A DNA stretch of 64,000 bases from Olivibacter sp. SDN3 (GTDB lineage: Bacteria > Bacteroidota > Bacteroidia > Sphingobacteriales > Sphingobacteriaceae), in assembly GCF_014334135.1 (NCBI RefSeq), contig NZ_CP060497.1, positions 186,001 through 250,000 of the forward strand. The letters are read 5' to 3'. The translations under genes were made by a program, and so were the position numbers. Position 1 is the first letter of the stretch. The number at the start of each line of letters is the position of its first letter. The notes under the pieces were generated by a model. It was not told where the DNA came from. It did not search any database and saw nothing but the letters and a program-made list of their open reading frames with translations. This document shows, in pieces, positions 44,281 through 52,856 of this stretch.

Positions 44281-46766
44281 AGCTCCTGACGCCTTATCGA
44301 TATTACTATCGGTAGGTTTCCCTGAACTCTCCCCCGAACCGTACGTACAACTCTCGCTGTATACGGCTCTCCACATAATATATGCAGTCTATTCACCGTT
44401 GTGGATTTTTCTATGGCAATCGTGACAGACCGCCAGTGTTTTCCTTCTTCTTGCCATCATGACCAACTCCCAAGGTTGCTTGCCCTCGACATCTTTCATT
44501 TTCCTGATGTGGTGCATTTCCAATTGTCCATTTGCCTCACATAACTCGCATTTCTCTGCTTTCAATCTGTCAATCAAGCTTGTAATAGACCTTGTGAAGT
44601 ATACATCTGGGTGGTTATCCACCTTGTTGTCTTTAATAGCTTCGGTGTTTCTTTTGAAACCTTTGTTATAGAATACACGTTTGAGAGTTTTGCCCTTTTT
44701 GTTTTTATAGAATACAGTAAAGTCCTTGTCATGCATGTATTTGTTGAGGATTTTATGTACAGATGACTTGTACTTGGCCGCAAAGGTTCGGTACAGGCTG
44801 TATTCCATGATATAACCAAAGTGATTAATCTGTTTGAGATTGTTCACTAATGAATAGTAATTGTAAAAGCCCCGTACTTCAGAGTTGTATCTTGTTAAGA
44901 TTTCGAGGTCATCGTTATTTATAAGTGAACCTCTATGCAATGGTTTCCAGACTTCTTTACCATTGTGATATTTTACCTGTACCCGACGGTAGTAGAGTAA
45001 TTTTTTCAGTATGGTTGAACGGGACACCCTTAGCATAACTCGTTTGTTGTGGGCTTTCTTTAAAAAGCCATTCTTGTCTCTCATGCGCAAGTCAGACCTT
45101 TGGACAGTGATTTCATAACCGAGGAATATTGCAGGTTTCTTTGAATGGGTAATCAGTGTCTTTTCGTCTGAAAGAGACAGCTTTAATTTTTCATTTAAGA
45201 AGTTTTTAATATCCTCTTTAATGAGCTTGCATTCGTCTTTTGAACCGATGACACCTATTATAAAGTCATCTGCGTACCTCACATATTTCAATCGCCTGTA
45301 GTTTGCATCCATTTCGTTGCAGCGTTCGATAGAAAGTCTTTTTATCTCAAGCATTCTAATCTCCTTTTTCAGGAGCACTCTCTCATTTTCATCTTTTTCA
45401 AGTTTCAATTTCCCGAGCAGATAGGATTTTCGGTATACATTATTCTTGGCAATCTTTGTAATTTGTCGCCTCTTTCCCTTGTCGAACCTTGTAGCATAAT
45501 CTTTCATGTACTTATCCAGTTTATCAAGGTAGATATTTGCCAGTATGGGGCTTATAATACCACCTTGTGGAGTTCCACTGTAAGTTCTGTGATAGACCCA
45601 ATCTTCAATGTATCCCGCATTAAGGAACTTCCGTATAAGTCTGATGAACCTGTCATCTGTTATCCGTTCCCGTAAGATGTTCAGCAGTACCTCATGATTG
45701 ATATTATCGAAGAAACCTTTAATGTCCCCTTCAATGAACCATGCTGCGCCGCTAAAAGTCTTTTTGACCTGTACCAGTGCAGTATGGCAACTCCTCTGAG
45801 GTCTGAAACCGTGAGAGCTATATTCAAACTGCTTCTCGAATATGGCTTCAAGTATCATCCGAATAACCTCCTGCACCAATTTATCGTCAAAAGACGGAAT
45901 ACCTAAAGGGCGTTTCTGACCATTTTTCTTGGCTATATAAACCCTTCGTGATGGATTGGGCTGATACGTTTCATCTCTGATAGTATCAATTAGCTTTTCA
46001 ATCCGTTGTAAGCTCATACCGTCAATTGTGGTATCATTTGAGCCTTTGGTCATGTTTCCTGCTTTAGCATAGATCTTTTGGTAAGCAGTGTAGTACATTT
46101 CCACATTGAAAAGAATGCGATAGAGCCTTTCAAATTTGTAACCTGAAATTCTACTATGCTTCGATAGACTGTTTAATACAGATTCTGGATTTCTCATAAT
46201 GTCTCTCACATTTTCCTTTATTTGTATTAAAAATATTAGCTGCCTCCCTTCGCCATGTACAGGGCTTTCCCCTGCTCGGACTACTACGGAGGCTCCGTTG
46301 CCATGTCGGATATTCAGAGACTGCTCTCATAGCCACGCCAGTGGCTTTCCGATTTAGGTCAATCCCCGTTTAGAAGTGCAATAACATAGCTCGATTAGAT
46401 TGTCGGATATGACTTATCCTTTACTACTTATTGTAGTCGTGCCGATAGTCTGTTCATGCCCTACTTCCAAACAGGCGAGAAGTGGGTACTATCAGAGTGA
46501 CGATTTTAGTTGCCTTACGTCAATGCTAGTGCCGTTGCCACTCGGATCATCATTCAATCAGATTCGATTTTATCCTCATATCTATTCATTTCATCTTCCC
46601 AATTCAGTCGCAACCTGACAACTGGTTGACTTTTTGGATTCACCGACATGCTACACTCCCTGTCCAGTTTCCCTTCCAGATAAGTCGGTTGATGATAGGC
46701 TTCAAAGAACACTCGCCTAATACCTCGCTACAGGTATATTTATTGCACATCCAGTACGGGCGCATC
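44272..46766 (-). mobile_element. Group II intron inserted in a DUF932 gene
   Basis: About 2.5 kb of ribozyme plus its protein. The 5' end near 46766 reads ATGCGCCCGTACTGGATGTG, close to the GUGYG-type intron start, followed by CAATAAATATACCTG. Near the 3' end, GAGCCGTATACAGCGAGAG and TTGTACGTACGGTTC form domain V (about 44330-44365 on the plus strand). Domain VI-like sequence (CAGGGAAACCTACC) follows. Splicing would rejoin the DUF932 halves. Exact ends are uncertain by a few tens of bases, particularly at 3'. Confidence 0.82.
44389..46209 (-). CDS. ltrA: Group II intron reverse transcriptase/maturase with HNH endonuclease
   Basis: 606-residue LtrA-type protein, inside the intron. Reverse transcriptase: RPLGIPSFDDKLVQEVIRMI, FRPQRSCHTAL, GDIKGFFDNINH, GTPQGGIISPILANIYLD and the YADD active site near residue 315. 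Maturase (X) domain: LRGFYNYYSLVNN-like stretch near 445. HNH endonuclease at the C-terminus: CELCEANGQLEMHHIRKM and CHDCHRKIHN. It aids splicing and copies the intron into new DNA sites. All domains look intact, so retromobility is plausible. Confidence 0.93.
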   Translation of the reverse strand: MRDIMRNPESVLNSLSKHSRISGYKFERLYRILFNVEMYYTAYQKIYAKAGNMTKGSNDTTIDGMSLQRIEKLIDTIRDETYQPNPSRRVYIAKKNGQKRPLGIPSFDDKLVQEVIRMILEAIFEKQFEYSSHGFRPQRSCHTALVQVKKTFSGAAWFIEGDIKGFFDNINHEVLLNILRERITDDRFIRLIRKFLNAGYIEDWVYHRTYSGTPQGGIISPILANIYLDKLDKYMKDYATRFDKGKRRQITKIAKNNVYRKSYLLGKLKLEKDENERVLLKKEIRMLEIKRLSIERCNEMDANYRRLKYVRYADDFIIGVIGSKDECKLIKEDIKNFLNEKLKLSLSDEKTLITHSKKPAIFLGYEITVQRSDLRMRDKNGFLKKAHNKRVMLRVSRSTILKKLLYYRRVQVKYHNGKEVWKPLHRGSLINNDDLEILTRYNSEVRGFYNYYSLVNNLKQINHFGYIMEYSLYRTFAAKYKSSVHKILNKYMHDKDFTVFYKNKKGKTLKRVFYNKGFKRNTEAIKDNKVDNHPDVYFTRSITSLIDRLKAEKCELCEANGQLEMHHIRKMKDVEGKQPWELVMMARRRKTLAVCHDCHRKIHNGE

Positions 46767-47654
46767 CGTGACCGCATTATAACAGCCATACAGCGTCCCG
46801 TTTGTTGTTGGGTCAACCTGAGAAGGGTTATTAAAAGCATAGGCTAAAACAGCATCAATTTTTTTATTGAACTGGGTCGATAGTTCTTCTTCTTTCTCGC
46901 CCAATATCTTGTCCAATGCCTCTTTACTGGGAGCTAAGGCCAATTGTATCAAGCGTTTGAGATTGGTGTCTGTAATACGGACTTTTGACCAGTGGTTGAA
47001 AATCTCCTGAAGTTCACAACTAACCGTACGGCTTATCCCTAACAGCTTATGTGCCTTTTTCAGCTTCTCGTGTGCACTGACTGTATGCCGTATCTTAACA
47101 ATCCTTTCTGTCGTCCGAAGGGCTGCATTAAGGCTGTTGTTGCAAACGATCCTGATCGGTGTAAATGCAGCTGTAATACTGTTTGTCCCGTCATGCGCAG
47201 TGGTAAGGAAAACATATTGATCGATAAGATCATCACGGCCGACCCTGATAAAGTCAGGCAACTTAGCTGTGATAAATATACGCTCCCCCTTTCCCAAAGC
47301 CCCGGCCGTTTCATACAGAATCCCATTCTTTGCCCCGACAATGCTATCAAAAAACTCGAATGCAAAAGCGTTCTGTACCACTTCATAATCTTTCCCCACA
47401 TGCTCGCCCAAAACTTCCTCATTGTCGGTTCTATAGGTAAAAAAACTATTTTCTGAAAACCGTTCTTTTCCGCTCGGGAAAACCTGCATGTTGGGTGATT
47501 TCGCAACTTCATAGTTAAGCCCCGCACATTTTATGGCTTCCTCGCTTGTAGGATAATCCTGCAATATTGTACCTAGACTATGCCAAGGGATTTCCTTCAC
47601 ACTGAAAAAAGAATGTTCTCCTGTAGTGCCATTATAATTGATGTTGTGTCCCAT
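46767..47654 (-). CDS. DUF932 protein, 5' exon
   Basis: About 295 residues from the ATG at 47654 (MGHNINYNGTTGEHSFFSVK). An upstream ATG at 47702 is inside the preceding gene. The DUF932 signature is present: IPWHSLGTILQDYPTSEEAI, AFAFEFFDSIVG, TTAHDGTNSITAAFTPIRIV, CNNSLNAAL, and the frame reaches NGTLYGCYNAVTD before entering the intron. DUF932 proteins are common on Bacteroidota conjugative elements and resemble phage/plasmid LGT-like proteins; their role is unknown. Without splicing, translation ends at 46740 in intron sequence. Confidence 0.82.
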
Positions 47655-47814
47655 TTCCTTTAATTTTAGTATTACTATTTGTGGTCGTACCTGCATACTC
47701 ACAGATAAAGGCCGTTAACTGAACTTGAAACTCTCCAGGGTTTTCTTCTCTGAATTCTTCCCCGTAACCTTCCCAATACAGTCCGTCCAAATACTCTAAA
47801 AATGCTGTTTCCAT
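47632..47814 (-). CDS. Small hypothetical ICE protein
   Basis: 60 residues from the ATG at 47814 (METAFLEYLDGLYWEGYGEE), acidic. It overlaps the DUF932 start by 23 bases, indicating coupling. The same layout recurs in Bacteroidota conjugative elements; function unknown. An earlier ATG at 47895 lies in the preceding gene. Confidence 0.6.
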   Translation of the reverse strand: METAFLEYLDGLYWEGYGEEFREENPGEFQVQLTAFICEYAGTTTNSNTKIKGNGTQHQL

Positions 47815-47866
47815 AGCATAAGTGATTAATTTGCCCCTTGCCGTAAATGACAAGGGGCATTGATAA

Positions 47867-48379
47867 CTAAGCAGGCAATTGGATTTCACCTTCAATCTCG
47901 GCTAATCTATCCATACAAAGTGTGTTGATGTATTCGGCTACTTTCTTGATGATGTACGGATTTTTAGTGATAAACTCCCTCCGCTTATCGTCCTCAATCG
48001 ATAGTACGCATCCCTGAAAATGGTTGCTGTCAGTTTCTTCCGCATCGTCTTTTTGGGCGACTTCGAAAGCATTGAGTGTATCAATGGTATCGATCAGCTT
48101 ATCCCGCTGGATTTTCCTACGATGCAATTCTTCCACGAGCTTTAAGGTGCTTTCTAAGTTCAGCGCAAGTTTTTCCAATCTGGGAGCCGTTTCTGTCGCT
48201 TTCTGCTCTTTTTGCTCTGCTATTGGAGAAGCTTCTTTTTTTGCGTCTACAGCATTCTCTTGCTGTTTTTCCTGAGGCAAAGAAGGCTTTATATTGCCCT
48301 GTGGTTTAACTCCATTTTGTGCACTGTTTTTTACAATATTCTCCAAATTGCTTTTGCTGTTTATTTCTGTAGTTTTCAT
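47867..48379 (-). CDS. Hypothetical ICE protein
   Basis: 170 residues: a low-complexity, Gln/Glu/Lys-rich first third (PQEKQQENAVDAKKEASPIA), then a coiled-coil-like helix (LEKLALNLESTLKLVEELHR) and a conserved-looking end (FITKNPYIIKKVAEYINTLC). No named family recognised. It begins the leftward DUF932 gene group. Confidence 0.6.
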   Translation of the reverse strand: MKTTEINSKSNLENIVKNSAQNGVKPQGNIKPSLPQEKQQENAVDAKKEASPIAEQKEQKATETAPRLEKLALNLESTLKLVEELHRRKIQRDKLIDTIDTLNAFEVAQKDDAEETDSNHFQGCVLSIEDDKRREFITKNPYIIKKVAEYINTLCMDRLAEIEGEIQLPA

Positions 48380-48908
48380 GATTTCTTTTTTGATGTCAAT
48401 AATTCCGTTTATGTAATTTCCTTTCTTGGGCAGAGCGAGCGGAAAACCGCTTCAATCTGCTGTTAGCTCAGTGGGGGGCTTCTGCCTTTAATTTTTTTCA
48501 TAGCGCCTAACTTTTAAGTCCATCGGGCGCAGGGGCCCTCCGGCAATTGTTAAGCAGCCTCACCTTAATAGAATCCCCATCCGTGCAAGGCTTTGCCGAA
48601 AAAAATACGCTCGCGAGGAACGAGCGAGGAAGATTTTTTTCGAGCAAACCAACGGGCAGGCTTGCTCGGGTGGGGATTGTTTAATTTTTTTGCTAACGAA
48701 TCGCCGGGGGGTACGCAATCATTGAGCGTTTTATGGGCTAAAAGAACATTAAACGAAGGGTTTGACTTGAAAGGCAGGCAACTGGCCGATGAGGGACGAG
48801 GCTGCCTGTTGCAAAAAATAAGAGGATAGCGGCTTCAAGGCACGAAGAAGCGGCTATCCTCTTGCATTTTACAGAAGTTTATATAAAAAAGTTAATGGTA
48901 CTATGTTC
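48380..48908. other. Non-coding ICE segment with dyads
   Basis: About 530 bases with strong secondary structure: CGCTCG..CGAGCG (48608-48626), CGAGCAA..TTGCTCG (48641-48668) and the terminator at 48820-48863. A 78-codon plus-strand frame (48593-48829) has no family match and is probably not a gene. Such a segment in a conjugative element may be a transfer origin or regulatory leader. Confidence 0.45.
48820..48863. terminator. Hairpin AAGAGGATAGC / GCTATCCTCTT
   Basis: Perfect 11-bp outer arms with additional internal pairing (GGCTTC/GAAGC). It follows the end of the leftward lipoprotein gene at 48909. Confidence 0.65.
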
Positions 48909-49361
48909 TCAATCGCTGACTTTTGTATAAATCAGTGTTTCTCCGTCATCTTTCGGCCATTCCATTACCCCTTTATCAAGATTAAATTTGAGAATTTTCA
49001 CACCTCCTCTTAGTTGACCTACAATACGCAGCGTGGTATCACCGGTCTGAAAATCCGCAACCAATATTGATCCCGGCTTTCCCTTATTCCATATCCCGGC
49101 AACTTTATTTACAGGACGTTTGGGGTCATCCTTTTTTGCATTGCTCCAATGGGCTACTACCTGAACATCAAATTTTCCGTCATCCGTTGATTTTATTTCC
49201 ACTGTATCTTTATAATAGTCAAAAGTGGATTCACTTTGAGATGCATATTTACCAATTAGCTGATCTTTTAAGTCTGTTTTCCCTTTTGGCGATAAACAGG
49301 AAAACGTAAAAAATGAAATCGATAACAAAACGATCCATCTAAAATTTTTGCATGCTTTCAT
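48909..49361 (-). CDS. Putative lipoprotein
   Basis: 150 residues from the ATG at 49361 (MKACKNFRWIVLLSISFFTF), with a lipobox ending TFSC, so it is a predicted lipoprotein. The body is beta-rich (EIKSTDDGKFDVQVVAHWSN, TTLRIVGQLRGGVKILKFNL). No named family recognised. Earlier ATG at 49382 is less natural. It is a cargo-like gene in the element. Confidence 0.65.
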   Translation of the reverse strand: MKACKNFRWIVLLSISFFTFSCLSPKGKTDLKDQLIGKYASQSESTFDYYKDTVEIKSTDDGKFDVQVVAHWSNAKKDDPKRPVNKVAGIWNKGKPGSILVADFQTGDTTLRIVGQLRGGVKILKFNLDKGVMEWPKDDGETLIYTKVSD

Positions 49362-49452
49362 AATCAGGAGTTTAGCTAACAAAACTCAAATATAAACTAA
49401 TAAAAAAAAGATTAAGAAAGTATTACTCGAAACAGGCTAAATTGGCATACAA

Positions 49453-49482
49453 AAAAGCCGCTATCATACCATAGCGGCTTTT
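49453..49482 (-). terminator. Hairpin AAAAGCCGCTAT / ATAGCGGCTTTT
   Basis: Perfect 12-bp arms, 6-base loop, just after the histone-H1-like gene stop. Confidence 0.8.
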
Positions 49483-49499
49483 CTTCTTAACCAAGAAAC

Positions 49500-49676
49500 T
49501 TACTTAGCATTCTTCTTTGCGGTAACTTCGTTGCGTATTTCTTGCGCTAATGTTTTTGTGTTCTGAAGTGCGCCTCGTAAGCGTGTGCCTGCTGCTTTGT
49601 TTCCTTTTTCATAAAATGCCTGTGCATCTTTTTCGGCCGATGCAATAAGTTCTTTCAGTGCTGCGAATTTTTCCAT
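49500..49676 (-). CDS. Histone H1-like protein
   Basis: 58 residues from the ATG at 49676: MEKFAALKELIASAEKDAQA, FYEKGNKAAGTRLRGALQNT, KTLAQEIRNEVTAKKNAK. This matches the Bacteroidota 'histone H1' (Hc1-like) family, small basic DNA-binding proteins. It ends in a Lys-rich tail and is followed by a terminator, so it is monocistronic. Confidence 0.85.
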   Translation of the reverse strand: MEKFAALKELIASAEKDAQAFYEKGNKAAGTRLRGALQNTKTLAQEIRNEVTAKKNAK

Positions 49677-49820
49677 GATACAGATTGTTTTTAAGATCAA
49701 GATATAGAGGTCGTTTTGAAAAACCCTAAATCTTTGTGATTATAATTGTTTAATACCGAACAATAGGCTTGGCCGGTAACCAAATCTATTGTTCAAAACC
49801 CTAAAATACGGCAAATCACT

Positions 49821-50813
49821 TTACCGGGCAATACCTGCCGCTCTTTCCTGCTTATTTTCTCTGGATACTTTACCCTGTTGTTCGGCTTTTACTCCCGGCT
49901 TTAAAAATTCCTCCCGTTTTTCAGGCTTGCCATTTTCAAGGAAGAAGTTGGCCTTACGGAACCTTACCGAGGCTTCTACATAAACGTTAACCGTTTCTCC
50001 GCTGGCTTTCTCCGCTTTTACAAGCTCCCTGTTTCCGTTCATGATTCCTGTAAAGATCTTTTCCGCCCTTTCCGGATTTTCAAGATCTTTAATATTAAAT
50101 GACTTGAGTGATTCTTTAAGATCAAAACCATAACTCGGGTCGTGGAATATCCTTGTCGTGAGATTATTATACCTGTCACGGGGTTTGTCGGTATTCAGCA
50201 TTACCCATGCTTTATAAACCATACCCTGTATATTCAGCAGATCATCCCGGTACACGGCGCGTCCCTGCACCAGATTCCCTGCCTGTTCCTTATTGAATCC
50301 TTTTCCTTCTTCTACGTAAAATGTCTGTGGTATGGGACTGGCATAATAGGCAGATTGGAAAGTTTTTGCCACAAAATTCACCTTTCCATTTTCCATGTTG
50401 GCAACCATACTTTTATGGGCAACATCTTTTCCAATGGCAAGTTCGGCATTTCCTTCTTGCTTTTTGAACAGTTCAATGGCTTCATTAACGTTATCAAGCT
50501 TCTTTACGATGTTTTTGCCATCGTCGCCTTTTAGGATAACCATATATTTCTGCCCCATCTCCAACGGGTCTACTTTGTTGTGCACCGCGTCAAATTTGTT
50601 GAAGTAATAGAAATCCGATTGGCTGGATTTTTTGTAATGCAGCGTAAAATCAATCTGTCCTTTTGCCGTTGCAGGCATACTGTCATATGCTTTAAATTCG
50701 GGAACACCCAGCTTGATATTTTCTTCAATCTGTGCAATGGTTTTTGGGCTAAAGCCAAGGTTTTTAGCTTCGTCGATTCTATCCTCTAAATTGTTCAGAT
50801 TCATAATATTCAA
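49821..50813 (-). CDS. DUF3945-like conjugative element protein
   Basis: 330 residues. The segment VQGRAVYRDDLLNIQGMVYK, AWVMLNTDKPRDRYNN and YGFDLKESLKSFNIKDLENP resembles DUF3945, found in many Bacteroidota mobile-element proteins, some fused to topoisomerase-like domains. Here no enzymatic domain is fused. The last 30 residues are low complexity. It sits where TraN would be expected in a CTnDOT-type tra order. Function unknown. Confidence 0.7.
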   Translation of the reverse strand: MNIMNLNNLEDRIDEAKNLGFSPKTIAQIEENIKLGVPEFKAYDSMPATAKGQIDFTLHYKKSSQSDFYYFNKFDAVHNKVDPLEMGQKYMVILKGDDGKNIVKKLDNVNEAIELFKKQEGNAELAIGKDVAHKSMVANMENGKVNFVAKTFQSAYYASPIPQTFYVEEGKGFNKEQAGNLVQGRAVYRDDLLNIQGMVYKAWVMLNTDKPRDRYNNLTTRIFHDPSYGFDLKESLKSFNIKDLENPERAEKIFTGIMNGNRELVKAEKASGETVNVYVEASVRFRKANFFLENGKPEKREEFLKPGVKAEQQGKVSRENKQERAAGIAR

Positions 50814-50887
50814 TTTTAAGTTTACGTTTATTGTTAAATATGAAATGGTTGTATTCTTTTCCTTTTAGGAAAGCGGATTCTTCCAAC

Positions 50888-51973
50888 CTATCTAGTGTTT
50901 TTTAAATCATTGTTCTTTAAGAGTACAGACTCCCCGGCTTTTACCTTAACCTTTATTTTGCGGACTTTTTTGCTGATTATGTTTTTAGCGGCATCCATAC
51001 CTGCACCTGCTACCTGCGTAGCAATGGAGCCATCTAGGCCGTACATACCAATTCCACGCACCAGATTGTCCGTCCCGAGATTTGCCGCTTCCGTGATGAC
51101 CGCTTCGGGTGCATAGAGGCCCTCCATTCCGTCGAGGCCATAAACGCTCAGGTTTACAGGGATAATTGATGTTCCCAAGCGGATATTGCGAATATTCAGC
51201 ATGATCCGTTGATTCGCTATCCGGCAGGTAGCGAATAGGTAAAAGCCTTTGGGAATATGATGGCCTTTGATGACCATACTATCCTGCAACTGAAGCCTCA
51301 ATGTAGCTCCCTGTACTACCTTTTGTTTATTGGTAATGATCGCCGGTATCGCCCTGAAAAGGCTATCCTTCTCTGGAATCATCTCTTTTTCGCTTTGTAG
51401 CTTTTCTTTGACCCGCTCGGGGTGCTGAATATCCAGAATCGTCTGGAGCAATCCGTTGAGCTGCTCCACCTCTCTGTCATCAGTGCTGTCCGTATGCATG
51501 CTTTTCATTAGCGCTTCCAGCCGATCTACTTCGTTGTTCATCTCTGATTTGGGGCTGGGTTCCGCCATTGGATTTTCAACTACAGCTGCAAAAGGAAATT
51601 TTTCCTGTTTTTCCTGTGGCCTGCTGATTTCCTGTTGAATTGCTTTTAGCTTTTCATCAATTTCCTCGGCTTTTGGATTTTCTTCCGGCGAGAAACCTAG
51701 CCTATTTATGACGTTTTCAATACCCTCCTGCTTTTTTTCCTCATCACTTGTCGCCTGCCGGTAAAAATCCATCTTATCACGGGGCTGGTTTTTCTGCCTG
51801 AATGCAGCATCAGGTAATTCCGTACTGATGCCTTTCTTTTCGGATTGGGTATCATCCTTCGTTCCCATGCCGCCATCCAATGTATAAAATGCAAATACCA
51901 AAAAGGGCATTACGAGCAATGGCAAAAACAGCCATATTTTACGGGTGTCTCTCTTTTTTTCCTGTTCCATCAT
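50888..51973 (-). CDS. traM: Conjugative transposon protein TraM
   Basis: 361-residue inner-membrane/periplasmic component of the Bacteroidota conjugation machine (VirB10-like position). One transmembrane helix near 13-29 (WLFLPLLVMPFLVFAFYTLD), a long charged central region and the conserved C-terminal domain (RIANQRIMLNIRNIRLGTSI, VNLSVYGLDGMEGLYAPEAV) ending in KKVRKIKVKVKAGESVLLKN. The domain order matches TraM. It follows TraL in the same direction. Confidence 0.88.
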   Translation of the reverse strand: MMEQEKKRDTRKIWLFLPLLVMPFLVFAFYTLDGGMGTKDDTQSEKKGISTELPDAAFRQKNQPRDKMDFYRQATSDEEKKQEGIENVINRLGFSPEENPKAEEIDEKLKAIQQEISRPQEKQEKFPFAAVVENPMAEPSPKSEMNNEVDRLEALMKSMHTDSTDDREVEQLNGLLQTILDIQHPERVKEKLQSEKEMIPEKDSLFRAIPAIITNKQKVVQGATLRLQLQDSMVIKGHHIPKGFYLFATCRIANQRIMLNIRNIRLGTSIIPVNLSVYGLDGMEGLYAPEAVITEAANLGTDNLVRGIGMYGLDGSIATQVAGAGMDAAKNIISKKVRKIKVKVKAGESVLLKNNDLKNTR

Positions 51974-52000
51974 TATATTGTTTTTTATTGATGATCAATT

Positions 52001-52228
52001 TCAGTTCAGTACCCGGACCAACAGGTAAATACAGTAGGCGCTGGTAGAGAGAAAGCACGAGAGAAAAGCGAATAGTAAAACCCATCGGGGTAAGCCACTG
52101 GCTTTTTTATTCAAAAAGGAAGCAACCCGTTTCTGTCCCGTGATGATTTTCATCGCTATCCGGTAGGCCGTTTCATCCTGTTCATGTTGCCGCTGCTTTC
52201 TATCCTGTTGTTTCCGATATAGTTTCAT
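52001..52228 (-). CDS. traL: TraL-like small membrane protein
   Basis: 75 residues, basic N-terminus and one C-terminal transmembrane helix (WVLLFAFLSCFLSTSAYCIY). Size, topology and position between TraK and TraM identify it as the TraL/DUF3989-type component. It overlaps the TraK stop by 4 bases. Confidence 0.72.
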   Translation of the reverse strand: MKLYRKQQDRKQRQHEQDETAYRIAMKIITGQKRVASFLNKKASGLPRWVLLFAFLSCFLSTSAYCIYLLVRVLN

Positions 52229-52836
52229 GGCAACTGATTTTCATTTTTGAGGACTTCCCAGTGCTGTATCAGAAAGCCATGTGGGTTATTATCTGTCTGT
52301 TGCTTTAAGTCGCGCACTTTCCCTTTAGTAACCAGCCTCTTCAATGCCGTGCTGGTTGAGCGGGTGAGCTTTTGGGTAGCATAACAGATAAATGTGTAGG
52401 GATATTGGTCTATATCAAGCACGGTGCTGTCCACCTCAATTTCCTGCGAGATATTGGCCGAGATCAGGTTGTTATAATAACCCGATTCCTTCAGGTTGTC
52501 ATACTGCTTCTTGGCAGATTCGTCCGCGAGATAAAATGCCTTTGAGACGCTGGCCTCTATCGCTTTGTCGTCCGGAATGAGGTTAAAAAAGTAGTAGTGG
52601 AACGTTTTGATATGATCCCGTAGCTCAACAGGCAGGTTACCTTGCCTATGTGTCGCAAGGGCTTCCAGCACCTTCCCGTTATATAGAATATAAATCCGTT
52701 GCTGAGCCGCTTCTACCATCTGATAGCTTTTGTAGGCACAGAAACAGACGGTCAGTACATTGGCCAATATCAGGAAAATGCTGAACCTTTTTATATGTCT
52801 GAATGCCGTGTCGATATTTCTGAATTGTGTAAACAT
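52225..52836 (-). CDS. traK: Conjugative transposon protein TraK
   Basis: 203 residues with one N-terminal transmembrane helix (FSIFLILANVLTVCFCAYKS) and a periplasmic domain (HIKTFHYYFFNLIPDD), the VirB8-like TraK signature of CTnDOT-type elements. It lies between TraJ and TraL in the usual order. Confidence 0.88.
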   Translation of the reverse strand: MFTQFRNIDTAFRHIKRFSIFLILANVLTVCFCAYKSYQMVEAAQQRIYILYNGKVLEALATHRQGNLPVELRDHIKTFHYYFFNLIPDDKAIEASVSKAFYLADESAKKQYDNLKESGYYNNLISANISQEIEVDSTVLDIDQYPYTFICYATQKLTRSTSTALKRLVTKGKVRDLKQQTDNNPHGFLIQHWEVLKNENQLP

Positions 52837-52856
52837 AGGCTTGTCTTTAATTTGAA

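Noticed and set aside
48455-48480. TTAGCTCAGT sequence resembling a tRNA D-arm
   Set aside because: No matching anticodon or T arms follow and no acceptor stem can be drawn.
48593-48829. 78-codon plus-strand ORF in the ICE
   Set aside because: No family signature, overlaps strong dyads, and its composition looks non-coding.
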